From Prorocentrum cordatum (taxonomy: Eukaryota; Sar; Dinophyceae; Prorocentrales; Prorocentraceae): DNA of 64,000 nucleotides. The notes under the pieces were generated by a model. It had not been told where the DNA came from. It did not search any database and worked only from the letters and a program-made list of their open reading frames with translations. Position numbers and translations under genes: made by a program. This document shows, in pieces, positions 54,416 through 64,000 of the stretch. The stretch covers positions 1 to 64,000 of the forward strand of contig CAUYUJ010003591.1 of assembly GCA_963575745.1 (NCBI GenBank), in the 5' to 3' direction. The first letter of the stretch is position 1, and every line of letters starts with the position of its first letter.

Positions 54416-57400
54416 CTATCGGCCCGAATGCCAGGCGGACCCCGCCGACCGATCCAGCTCATTCCCCTGCATGTCCACGGCCAACCCCCGGGCCCCCCCC
54501 GACACCCGCTGCGACGCGCGCGTCGCGTCCGCCCGAGCGCGGCCGCGCTGGAAAGCAGCCAAGTCCTCAACCCTTTCTGAGCCGAAACCTGTCACCACTC
54601 GGTCGGCGCCGCCTCCGCGCGAGGATTCCGCCCGCTCCACGCGCTTCGGGCGCAGCAGAACCCCCGCGCGAACAAACGCGCCCTCGCCCGCCCCCGCCCC
54701 CTCACCCGCGACCGCGCCAGGCGCAGATTGCGCCGCCAGCCGGGCAGACCTGCGCGGAGCCACTGCCTCTGGCACAGTCTCCGGCTTTCTCCCCCCTGGC
54801 GCGGACGCCCTGGCCGCCCCCGGCAATCCACTCCCCGCGCGGACTCCCGGCTCCTCCACAGCCACCTCTGCGTCGCCCGACGCAGCCGCGTGCCCCCCCG
54901 CTTTGCCGCGGCCTTTGCCGCCCGCGCGCAGCTTCGCAGGGCCGCCCCCACCTCGCGCATCTCTCCCCGCGGCGCCATCGTTCCCTCCGCCAACGTCCCC
55001 AGACTCTTCCGCGCCATTGGCGCCGCCAACCAGCCTCGTCCCGGCGCGACCACCGACTCCGTCGCCAGCGGAGGCGCAGCCCGCGCCAGACGGCGACGCC
55101 GCCCTCTTCCTCCGCGCGCGCCTCGCGGCGGAATGCGGCGCAGTCCCGACGGGCGAGCCCGCGGCCCACCCCCCTCCACCCCCTCCTCCACCTCCTCGCA
55201 CACCTCCCCCTCCTCCTCCCACACCTCTCCCTTCCCCTCCTCCCCCCCCTCCTCCGCCGCGCACAGAGCCCGGCCCCGCAGCGACCCCGCCGCTCGCGCC
55301 CAGGCCGCCCGCCGCGCCCACGGCATGTGCGGCGCCGAGCACCCCGCCCTTCGCCGTCGCCGCGCCACTCCCGGCGACCCCGCGGGCATCGACGCCGCGC
55401 ATCTCCCCGGACGGCGAAGCCGGAGTCTTCCGCCGCACGCGCCTGGCCGTGGCCGGCGAGCTGAGGACACCATCGCCCCCTTGGCGCTCCGGCGTAAGCG
55501 GGGCACCCGCCCGGACCGGCACCGGCGCCCGCACGCTCGACCCCGCCTCGCTCTCCGCCGCGACCTCTGCAGGCTGCCGCCCCGCAGCGCGGCAACGCGC
55601 GCCGAGACCCCAGGCGCTCGCGCCGCCAGCGCCACCGCCACCGACGCCAGTCACCTCACTCCCGCCAGCCCCCACACCCCCGATGCCTGCCCCGCCTCCC
55701 CCTCCACCGCTCTGCTCATCTGGCGCCCCGCCAACCCCTGGCGCCCCCGCGTCGGCGCTCTGCCCCTGACTGCGCCCCATGCGACAGTACACCGCCATGT
55801 ACGCCTCCTTCGGCTTCACGTGCGCCGGCTCGCCTCGCATCCTGCGCGGCGCCTTGTCGTCGTCAAACAAAACGTACCCCCCGTCAGGGACGCGGCACAA
55901 CGTCGTATAGTGACCGGTATGCACTGTTTGCCCATTGTGGTACACAACGCCAACCAGCTGCATCTGGGGAAGCCCATGCAGCCTCAGTTGCTCTTCGACC
56001 CACACGGGCTGCCGCGCCTCATGGCCCCTCCTCAATTGAACCACCAAAACGCGCGGCACGCCCGTGAGTCCCGTCTGCTGGTCGTGCCAAACCCGGTCGG
56101 CAGCCGCGCGGCAACACGCTGGGCAGCTCTTCTCAACTTGTTCAGGCGCGCAAAAGTCGGAGTACATTTCCGACAACATCATCGGCCCGCCGGGCCGCGC
56201 GTGGACCCGCAGCTTCAGAACATCCTCCGCCTCGTACGAGACGGACAAGTGCCCGCACTGACGGCATTTCTGCCGCTTCTCCATCACAAACCCGAACATC
56301 CGATCCACGTGCGTCACGCGCATGTTCGTCGCACGAATGCTCTCGGGGTCCCACGACGCAAAGCGTCCGGCCAACTCCTCTCCGCGGCGCGCAGCCGACA
56401 TCAGCTTACCCCAATACGCAAACACATCATGCTGCTGCCACTCGTTGTCGAACTCACTGGGCTGCCCGAGGAAAACGTCCTCGCTATCAACATTCGTTCG
56501 CCGCCGCACGCTCACGGGTCCGCCCTGCCAGCGTCGCGACACCAACTGATTGTGCGTGTCCCACATCCCGCAGACGCAGCAACGCCCACTGGCCCTCTCC
56601 TCGCAATCGCCCTCCGAATGCCATCGAAGCCACTCCCAGACGGCAGGCGTCCGCAGCATCAGCTGCGTCACGCTGACCACGTAGCAAGAATGTCCAGGCC
56701 GCGGCATCCCACGGACGGGCACGCTACTCACGCTGTCCCACGAAGCCGCGCGAATACCATCCACGCGAGGCACGTCCATCTCTCCAGGGCTCGGCGGGGG
56801 CTGAGCCGGGCGCTCCGACGCGAACAAACTCTGCGGCCCGAACGCCGCGGACACCAGCTCTTCCCGACGGCGCTGTCTTCGGGCTGCCTCGCGTTGCTGC
56901 GTTCGCAAGTACGCCTCCCGGTTTCGGTCCTGCGCCTGCTGCCTCGCCAAGGCCGCAGCCTCCCGCCCCTGCTGCAACCGATTCTGGACCTCGGCACCCT
57001 CCAGCCGGTGCGACCGATCGCGCGTCGCCTGGAGCGCGAGCCGGCAGCGCTGCGCCAGGGCCCTCATCTTATGCTCGCGAGAACCGAAGCACGCATGGGC
57101 ACGCACATACCCGAACAGCCCAAAGTGGTCTGACAAATGGAATTCGCAACCCTCGAAGAACACTTTCCCCTTCCCTACCAGATGCACCTCCGCCCAAAGC
57201 TCCGCCCCGAATATAACCCGGTCCCGTCTCTGGCCGACAGCCCCCCTCTCGCCGAGACCCGAGTAAAACTTGTTCCCGGGGCAGCCCCAAGAACGACCCT
57301 CGTACCAGGTGTCCTTCAAACGCAGCTGCTCCACGGCGGCCTGCACCTGGGAGTCCGTGCTGTTCATGTCGCCCAGAATGAGCAGCCGGTCGCAACTTCC

Positions 57401-57440
57401 GCGCAAGTCCTCGTAATCTTCTGAAGTATCGCGCGACGCC
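54416..57440 (-). CDS. C-terminal half of EEP nuclease fused to USP (C19) deubiquitinase
   Basis: Numbering from 57691 (the first ~90 residues are out of frame). The EEP C-half has LLILGDMNSTDS (D108, N110), RRDRVIF (155-161) and HLSDHFGLFG (SDH 187-189), completing the fold begun in the upstream frame. A coiled-coil-like R/Q/A segment spans about 205-275. The USP domain is about 325-640: Cys box RPGHSCYVVSVTQLM (C336), CxxC pairs KCRQCG and SCPACC, His box HTGHYTTLCR (H594), then YVLFDDD and AYMAVYCR. The catalytic triad and zinc-knuckle layout are those of ubiquitin-specific proteases. The tail (640-1091) is Gly/Ala/Arg-rich with recurring RRKxxASPSG-like basic motifs, perhaps nuclear-targeting. 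The USP is presumed to be part of the element because it shares the EEP frame. Confidence 0.8.
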
Positions 57441-60400
57441 GTTCCCATGCCGCACCCGCGGGCAAGTGGACCGCCGCCACGTTCACCCACCCCGCGCCGC
57501 CCGCGCCCCCGCCTCCTGGAACTTCGACCCGGCACAGCACGCACGGGTCCTGCCCTGACAAAGCCTTGCCTTCCGCACGCAGACCGCGCCTCACGTACAG
57601 GTGCACGTACCCCCTGGACTCGTGCGCATGGGCCACGCCAACCAATTGGAATTCCGCCTCCAGCTCCTTGTACGCCTCCTCGCCCTCGCATTCCTGCAGA
57701 GCAACGACATCAACCCCGCGCGCCTGCCTCCAACGGAGCACTTCGCCCAGGACCGCCGCGCGCTGGTCGCGGTCGCTCCAGGAGGGCGGCGCCACGGCCG
57801 AGCGATGCCCACCAGCGATATTCCACGTGGCAAACGACAACGTCGACGCGCTCTCCAGGCCCTCCTCTTCGCCAGCCTCACCCGCCGCTTCCCCTGGCAC
57901 AGCCGCCCTCGGCAAGCTCGCGCCTGTCGCGCTGGGCGCCGAAGCACCCGCGCGAGGCACGACGCCGAACGCGCCCAGAACGTCGCGGCATTCCTGCTCC
58001 GAAAGCAACAACTCCATGACATCCCGCGCCCCCCGCGCGCCGACGCCCGCCCGGAACGACGCGAACGCGCCCCGCAGCACGCGACACACGTCAGGCACGA
58101 AGGACTCCGCCGACGCATCCAGCACGCCCGCATTCGCCATGCGCCCGACACGCCCCAGCAGAAGCCCGAGCGCGCAGGCGATCCTCTGCGAGGGAACACG
58201 AACGCGCGGCGCGTCCCCGAACTCCACCGCCGGCGAGCGCCGCCCAGCACTGGCACCGAGCGGCCTCAGCAGTGCGTCGATATTCCGGGCGATTCGCCCT
58301 GCCACGTCCTCCCTGCGGGCCCGATCGTGCACGCGCACTGCGAGAGACTCGGCTCGCCCGAGCGCCTCCCCCGGCCGACCAGACGTAACACTCACAAACA
58401 TCCAGTCCTGCGCGACACCAGATCCGCTCAGTGGGTCCACGGCGACGACCATTAGCAACTCCTGCTTGTCACTCACGGAGTTCGCATCCCACACGCTCGT
58501 CCAATTGTGCGCAATCCGGGCAAAATGCTCCGGGGTCTCCTCCGCACCAACGTGCCGGCCTACCTTTGCCGAAGCCACAGTCATCGGCAGCTCCAACCCC
58601 GCGCACAACTGCCTCGCCACCTTCAAGAAAAACTCCAGCGCCTGGCCCTCCAGCCTGCCCTCTGCCAGCGCGCTCTCCGCTCGCACGTTCACGACCCACT
58701 TGTCCATGCGCAGCGCGCAGCCACCGCGGACGTCCCCGAACGCGTCCTTCATCCTCTTCGCCGCCTTATCCAAACTCTTATGCAGGCGCGGGGGCACCAG
58801 CGCGCCCATGGCCTCCTTCACGGCGCTCATATGCAGCGGGCCCATGCTCGGAGCCACGGAATCGAACACTCGCTCATCCCACGCCCCAGACGCCTCCCAC
58901 CGCTCCACAATCAAGTCGACCACGCCGCGCAGGAACCCCTCCCTGTCACCCGAACCCGAAGACTCATGCGTCAGGCGCCCGGCAGCAGCCGTCAGACGCT
59001 CGCGCAAATCCTCCCGGGACGCACAAGCAGCGAGGGCACCGACATCAACAAGCAGATCCCGCGCGGCGCCCTTCTCCTCCCGCGTCGCGAAGCGCACCCG
59101 CCTCCGGTCCAGAAGCCTTTCGGCCACGGCACGGAGGAGCCGCGCCGCGACGTCGTCCTCTCCAGCCTCGGCGGCAACGGCGCTGTCGAGCTCGGACGCG
59201 AACGGCGGCCCCTCCTCACCCCACAGCCAAGTGTCCTCATCCACCACTCTGCCCGCCCCTCTCAACCTCTCCGCCTGAGCCGCGGCAACGGTCTTCAAAC
59301 GACCCAGCAATGTCTCCGCCGCGCGCTTCTCCTCCTCAGTCCAGCAGTCCGCCTCGCAGTACCCATATTGCCGCAACGTGCGGGAAGCGCGAGCCTCCAG
59401 TCGCAACTCGAAGCGTCGCCGCTCCCGGAACGCCGTCGTATGCCTGGCCCTCATGAAGTCCGCATACTCCGGCAGGTCCTCCTCGAACACCAAGTCCCAG
59501 GGATGCTTCACGCGCGTCGTGGCGACGAAACCGATCCCTGCAACGGCCGCGGTCTTCGCTGACAGGTGCACGCGGACTTTCGCCAACGTCATCCCCTGCG
59601 CCTTCCAGTGCGTCAACGCCCATGCCAGCTGCAACGGGTAGTTCTCGCGCCACACGCCCTCCTCCATGGTGGAAGACACTCTCTGCCTCCAAATGGGCAC
59701 CCAGTTCCGCCGCTCCTCGTCTCCCGGGAAAAACGACCGCGGCCGACCCTGCCCGTCTGTCCCTAGATCGATATCATCGAACTCGACGAACACGCAGAGG
59801 GGCGCCTGCAAATCCGGCCGAGCGCCATTGTGCGGGTCGGCGCCCTCGGGCCACATGTAGCCGCGCAGCGTACCCATCGCCCCGTTCATGAGCCCCGCCT
59901 CAACCCAGAGGTTCTGAGTCAACAGCACGCGGGCCCCTTCGCAGACGTACAGCTCGTTCTCGAGTCCGCGGAAGTCCTCGGACGCCATCTGGTCTGGCCT
60001 AGACTTCTGCTTTTTCTCCTTTTTGTCGTGGTAGGCACGCAACGCCGCGATGGGCTTACCACTCGCAGCGGCTACCTGGTACAACCTCTCCATGTTCACT
60101 CTATCGGCGCCACATGCACCCGAGGCCCGATCCTTCCTGCCGTCCATCAGCAGCGGGGCCGTCTCGAAGGCCGCCAGCTCCTCCCTCCCCTCCTTGGTCA
60201 TTTGCAGCACCGACCTGTTCCGGCGCCTCAACCACGCATGATCCCGCTGCTCCCAGGTGCACTGCGCCATGCCTTTCGTGACCTCCAAAAAGCGATCAGC
60301 ATCCTGCCTGTACTCCGCCTGCCGCTCCTTCGACAGCCCCTCTTTCTCACCGCGCCACCGGTGCACGCGCCGGAGCACGGCCACGTCCTGGAACGTATCG

Positions 60401-61270
60401 CGCACGAAACTCCCATTATTCACTAACCTGTCCGTGCTCCAGGCGTCGTCGGGGGTCCGCTCCGCCCCCCTGGGCTTGTTCTTCGCAGACCCCCCATACG
60501 CGCCCATCCGGTACAGGGGGTCATCGCCGATTGGCGGCGCCTGCTGCGGATCCCCGGCGAGCACGGCATCCTTCCCGCCGAGATACACTGGCCTCGCACC
60601 CTGCGCCGCACGCTTCGCCGCAACACCAAGAGTATCCTGCACCTTGAACTCGATCTTGCCCAGCATCTGCCGCCCGATCATGCTCATCTCATCCAACACA
60701 AACAACCTCGCCTGACGCAGTCGAGTCTGCGTCTTTTGAAACCGGTCCCCGTCCTTGCGTACCCAAGGGCCGCAATATCCCACCGGCACACCGAACGCCC
60801 TGTGCAGGGTGGTCGCGCCATATTTCAACTGGAACGAGGCGCACCCGGTAGGAGCGGCGAGCAAGCAGCAATTCCGCTCCTCTTCATCAATCTCTTCAGG
60901 CCCTCGCCGGATTTCGCGTACGCCGCGGCGATCTTGATCCAGCCTCGTCCTCGGGGCAAACTGCCGACCCTCTTTCGCCTCGCGGCTACGAAACTGCGCA
61001 CGGTGCGCGATTTCCCCGTGCCGGCCACGCCCGTGACCATCAATCTCAACGGGTCGGCCTCCGAATGGCGCTCGTCCATGACGATGTCGTGGGCGAACTT
61101 CTGCCAGGGGTCGAGATCGGCGCGCTCGACGACCTCGGCCCCGTCGCCTACCTTGGCCTTTCCGTACCACTCATCCCGGAGCTTCTCCAGACGCCCTCTC
61201 TCGCTCGTCGACACATTGCACGCCTCGTTCAACCAATTGAAGTCCTGGGGTTCACCCGGACCCTGCCGCG
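57364..61270 (-). CDS. PIF1-like helicase plus N-terminal half of EEP nuclease (frameshifted)
   Basis: Walker A (LMVTGVAGTGKSRTVRSF) lies in the frame open at about 60866-61270, beginning GEPQDFNWLNEACN. The following CCLLAAPTGCASF, Walker B RLFVLDEMSMIG, LAGDPQQAPPIGDD, NLWVEAGLMNGAMGTLRG and LAWALTHWKAQGMTL lie in the long frame 57364-61170. A one-base shift near 60870 therefore separates motif I from the rest. These are SF1B PIF1/Helitron helicase motifs for 5'-3' unwinding. A ~550-residue region without recognised motifs follows. The C-terminus is an EEP nuclease start (LSFATWNIAGG, VVALQECEGEEAYKELEAEF) that runs out of frame near 57430. It may be decay, programmed frameshifts or tiny introns. 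Confidence 0.8.
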
Positions 61271-64000
61271 CACCTCATCGCCGGCAACATCCCCGACGCG
61301 CACGTCCGCCGCCTGCACAGCAGGGCCTGCCGCGCTGACGCGCTCATCGGCTGGGCGGCGCTCCCACTCGGACACCTCCCCCGCGGCAGCAGCAGACTCA
61401 GCGCCCTCCCCCGGCCGCGCCTCGCGTAAGACAGCATCCCGAGCCTCCTCGTTCGGGTCCTCGTCCCCGCGCAGCACGAGTCTGTCCACCAAGTCCTCCA
61501 CTTCCTCCCCCGACTCCGCCTTCTCGCTGTCTCTGTCATCGTCGCCGCGCCCAGAGCCATCATCGGACGCCTGCCCCCCGGCGCCGCCCGCCGCCTCCTC
61601 TGCCCCCGCGCCCCGCCCCTGCTGTCGCGCCTCATGCCGCCTCACCATTTCGCGTCGCGTCCGGCGCAGCAGCTCCCGGTTGCTAGCGACCCCGTCCTCC
61701 AGGATGGCGCCGAGCACTTCCTTGTAGAACGGGTTCGCGCGCTCGTACTGCTCCACGACCCACGCCGGAACCCACTGGCGGAGCATGGGGTCAGTGAGCA
61801 TCTCCATCATCATATGCCCCCAATACTGATCGCTCTGCCCCCCCCAGGCCCTTCCCCCCGACTTGAGCCAGAGATCCTGCACGCCCAGGAACCGCTCGCT
61901 TCCAGCATCCTGGCCAGCACCGCCCGCCAAAGGCTGAACGAACTCCGTGGCCCCAATGCAAGCCGCCGGCACCGGCCGGACGTCCCTCAGCATCTCCTGT
62001 TCGATCATGGCCTTGCGGTCCGCGGTCGCCATGTGCCGCCAGTGCGCGATGACGTTCGCCCGCGCGTACGCCTCGTGGCAGGCGTGCTGCACGTTCGCGC
62101 ACTCCGCGCTATAGCCAGGGGTCACCTGCAGACACACCGCAGGGTTGCCGCGCCTCAGCTTCCCGCGGTACACAGCGTACTTCCAATAAAATTCGAACAA
62201 CGACACATCGCGCACCTCTTCCACCGAGATGGACTCGTCGCCCCTGGCACGCTGCCGACGCACAAACTCCAGGCGCTTGTCGAATTTGTCCACTTTGCTA
62301 TCCCAGTGCACAGGCTCGTCATCTGCCTTGTCCCGCAGCGCAGACGCAGGCTTCAGGGCGCGGGCGCCCGTCGTGTTGAGAGTCACGACGGGCAGCATGG
62401 ACAAAACCATGGGCAAGCGCAACCCCAGCAGCGCCACCTCGTAACAGTGGTAGTCCCGCTCCCCGAGCATCCGAGCAAAGAACTTCTGAATGGAGCGCCG
62501 AAGGAGATCAGTCCCTTCGCCCTCTGGGACGTAAGCGCAGACCTCGTTGACGGCGTCGTCGAGCACCTCCTTGATCTTCCGCGAGCCCTTGGGCGCCTTC
62601 GTCGCGTACTTCGTGACGTACTCCACGACCGCCCACAAGTTCAGAACGGGACGCCAGTCAATGTTCCCCATGTTGGCCAACAGCACGTGCTCCTCGTAAC
62701 TATTGCAGAGCCTGTCGTTCCGCGGAAACACCGCCTGCCAGTGGCCCTCCCGGCGGCCCCTCTCCATGCGGAACGGCCGGGGCCCGACGCGGCCCCACCT
62801 GTCGCGCGGGAAGTCATATCGGCAGAACACGCACCCCTCCTTCCCGCGAGCACACGCGTGAACCCCGAGCCGCGGCGGCCCCATGCCATGCTTCGTGTGC
62901 CGCGCCACCCTGTTCACCAGCGCAGCCACCAGTCGCCGAACGGGTTGCATGTCCAACTTCCCCGACGCCTCGGACGCAAAGGCCTCATCCAGAACCTTCC
63001 GCAAGTTCAAGCACTCCGGCGCAGAAGCGGGCACGCTACGCACCGCCCGGCCCTCCGACGTCTCGCGCGCAGCCTCGCCCTCCATCTCCACGTCCACGTC
63101 GAAGGCGCCAACCTCGTCGTCCCACGTGTACCTGCACGCGCCCGCGTCGTCGTAGCACGGGTTCCACTCCGAGACCACGTGCCCGAAGAACTCATAGAAC
63201 CGCTTCTCCAAAACGCTCTGCAGCGCGACGTCCTCATGCTCCGGCTTCAGCACGCCGAAGTCGAGACCAGCACCCCCTAGTCGCTGCCCGCGGGCCCCGT
63301 GGGGGACCCCAGCAGGTCTCGACCCCCGAGCAGCACCGCGGCCCTCAACGCCATCACCATCCTGAACGTCCTCCACGGGATCACCCCCCGCCTCGTCCTC
63401 CGGCGCTGGATCCTCTGGCCCGACGCGCTCGAAAGCAACGTCGGCCTCCGCCCCCTGGCCGCGGGCGCCCTCCTCCCCTTGCACGAGAACCAGCCACCCT
63501 CGATCCACCAGGGCGTCGAGCAGCGCAGAAGCCCTGCCGACGAACTCATCCTCGTCGTCGCCCGCGCCATCTTCACTACATGATCCCGAAGCCGCAGAGC
63601 CCTCAACCGCAGGAGCCCGCGGCGCACGCTGGCCAGGCCGACATGCAACGGCGCGCAGGACCTGTTCCAGGGCAGCGAGGGCAGCACCAAGACGCCTCCG
63701 CTCCTGCAGGGGCCAGGCCAGCGGTCCTGCTTCAAGCGAGGGCAGGCACGCCGCCACGTCGCTCGCCACGCTCGGCGGAAGCATGTCCCCCTCCCCGTCC
63801 ACGTCCGCGCAAACCCGCGCAACCGCTGGCCCAGGCAGCCCCACGCTGAACCCGTGGTAATGCAGATTGCCACCCGCGCCACACTCGGCCCTGGCCATGG
63901 CCATGTACTTGAACTGCTCCGAGTGGGGCAGCACGGCGGGCATCACCATCCGCATGTTCAGCTCCACCCGCAAGGCCATCATGTAGGCCACCAGGTCCGG
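61229..64000 (-). CDS. Helitron Rep (HUH, two-tyrosine) region, 5'-partial
   Basis: About 923 open codons to the window edge. Numbering from GTG at 63991: HUH-type motif GGNLHYHGFSVG (H44, H46), and an acidic, low-complexity insert at about 135-235. Then a Cys-rich CVFCRYDFPRDRWG (387-400), RNDRLCNSYEEHVLLANMG and NIDWRPVLNLWAVVEYVTKY (Y458, Y462). These match the Helitron_like_N and Rep layout, including the YxxxY pair for strand nicking and rolling-circle transfer. CYEVALLGLRLPMVLSMLPV follows, as in other Helitrons. The frame ends TGA at 61229-61231, but helicase sequence continues in a shifted frame, so Rep and helicase were probably one protein. HUH-to-Y spacing is unusually long because of the insert. 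Confidence 0.85.
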   Translation of the reverse strand, partial: PDLVAYMMALRVELNMRMVMPAVLPHSEQFKYMAMARAECGAGGNLHYHGFSVGLPGPAVARVCADVDGEGDMLPPSVASDVAACLPSLEAGPLAWPLQERRRLGAALAALEQVLRAVACRPGQRAPRAPAVEGSAASGSCSEDGAGDDEDEFVGRASALLDALVDRGWLVLVQGEEGARGQGAEADVAFERVGPEDPAPEDEAGGDPVEDVQDGDGVEGRGAARGSRPAGVPHGARGQRLGGAGLDFGVLKPEHEDVALQSVLEKRFYEFFGHVVSEWNPCYDDAGACRYTWDDEVGAFDVDVEMEGEAARETSEGRAVRSVPASAPECLNLRKVLDEAFASEASGKLDMQPVRRLVAALVNRVARHTKHGMGPPRLGVHACARGKEGCVFCRYDFPRDRWGRVGPRPFRMERGRREGHWQAVFPRNDRLCNSYEEHVLLANMGNIDWRPVLNLWAVVEYVTKYATKAPKGSRKIKEVLDDAVNEVCAYVPEGEGTDLLRRSIQKFFARMLGERDYHCYEVALLGLRLPMVLSMLPVVTLNTTGARALKPASALRDKADDEPVHWDSKVDKFDKRLEFVRRQRARGDESISVEEVRDVSLFEFYWKYAVYRGKLRRGNPAVCLQVTPGYSAECANVQHACHEAYARANVIAHWRHMATADRKAMIEQEMLRDVRPVPAACIGATEFVQPLAGGAGQDAGSERFLGVQDLWLKSGGRAWGGQSDQYWGHMMMEMLTDPMLRQWVPAWVVEQYERANPFYKEVLGAILEDGVASNRELLRRTRREMVRRHEARQQGRGAGAEEAAGGAGGQASDDGSGRGDDDRDSEKAESGEEVEDLVDRLVLRGDEDPNEEARDAVLREARPGEGAESAAAAGEVSEWERRPADERVSAAGPAVQAADVRVGDVAGDEVRGRVRVNPRTSIG

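Larger units (their letters stand above)
54416..64000 (-). mobile_element. Helitron-like element with EEP nuclease and USP protease, partial
   Basis: A GC-rich (visibly richer than the 16-51 kb mosaic) minus-strand block encoding, in order, Rep, PIF1-like helicase, EEP endonuclease and ubiquitin-specific protease. The Rep-helicase order and motifs are those of Helitrons; an EEP domain after the helicase is the arrangement of the Helentron subgroup. The 5' end is off the right edge. The 3' end is not located; the CA field and hairpin units at 51.5-54.4 kb may belong to it. Coding continuity is broken at three places (about 61250, 60870 and 57430). Confidence 0.8.

Noticed and set aside
51213-54580. 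Frames of 285-570 codons across the CA field on both strands
   Set aside because: His/Thr/Arg or Cys/Val periodicity from CA and CACG repeats; they run in overlapping frames and have no domain.
54728-57133. 801-codon plus-strand frame opposite the EEP-USP gene
   Set aside because: GC-rich shadow of a well-supported minus-strand gene; no domain sense on the plus strand.
57364-61170. Helicase block as a host PIF1 gene
   Set aside because: Directly follows Helitron Rep on the same strand and leads into an EEP nuclease, an arrangement typical of Helitron-like elements rather than cellular PIF1.
1-64000. tRNA, rRNA, snRNA or spliced-leader RNA genes
   Set aside because: Scanned by eye for tRNA B-box sequence, U6-like ends and the dinoflagellate spliced-leader core; no convincing match. 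Weak B-box-like strings (GAGTTCAGACCTC in 177-bp units; TTGGTCGACCCGG in family B) are not sufficient.

Overview
This window looks like nuclear DNA from a eukaryotic protist, most plausibly a dinoflagellate. That is an inference. It rests on one GC-rich, eukaryote-type gene fragment with an apparent intron, very long microsatellites, an LINE-type retrotransposon, a Helitron-type element, and almost no single-copy sequence. No spliced-leader sequence, tRNA or rRNA gene was recognised, so the lineage is not proven.

Layout. 1-1530 (minus): part of an M16 zinc metallopeptidase of the insulin-degrading-enzyme family, the only convincing host gene. It abuts a ~200 bp terminal-inverted-repeat element (1531-1737) that may lie in an intron. 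2.7-6.7 kb: low-complexity DNA (a G/C-rich degenerate repeat in two opposite orientations, an ~85 bp degenerate tandem repeat, and two TACA/CATA microsatellites). 6.8-10.5 kb: mixed old repeats. 10.5-16.1 kb (minus): two decayed LINE copies. 29.6-35.6 kb (minus): an apparently intact ~5.9 kb LINE with two ORFs. The rest of 16-51 kb is a dense mosaic of short elements, many nested in one another. 51.5-54.4 kb: CA-rich microsatellite with four GC-rich hairpin units. 54.4-64 kb (minus): a large GC-rich Helitron-like element running off the right edge.

How the mobile parts fit together. The LINE ends in a short terminal sequence containing a CGGT-NA-ACCG mini-hairpin and the boundary ACTGG. The same terminus caps at least four other kinds of sequence here: ~340-400 bp SINE-like elements (family B), shorter SINE-like elements (family C), ~1 kb composite elements built of tandem 177 bp units (family A), and a retroposed ORF-bearing segment at 16.9-18.2 kb. 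Families A-C extend the motif to a 10 bp inverted repeat, CCGGCGGTAA...TTACCGCCGG. The simplest reading is one LINE machinery plus several parasites sharing its 3' recognition end, repeatedly inserting at AACT sites inside earlier copies.

Main novelties. (1) The LINE ORF2 ends in what reads as a circularly permuted RNase H: the D70-like and H124/D134-like motifs precede the D10-like and E48-like motifs. Two diverged copies keep the same order. (2) The same LINE group has WAD[N/H/T] where reverse transcriptases normally have YADD. (3) The Helitron-like element encodes Rep, a PIF1-like helicase, an EEP endonuclease and a USP/C19-type deubiquitinase. (4) The 177 bp repeat (exactly 59 codons) is carried as an internal array by family A.

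Limits: everything is read by eye. Boundaries of repeats are approximate (about 10-30 bp) and no database search was possible.
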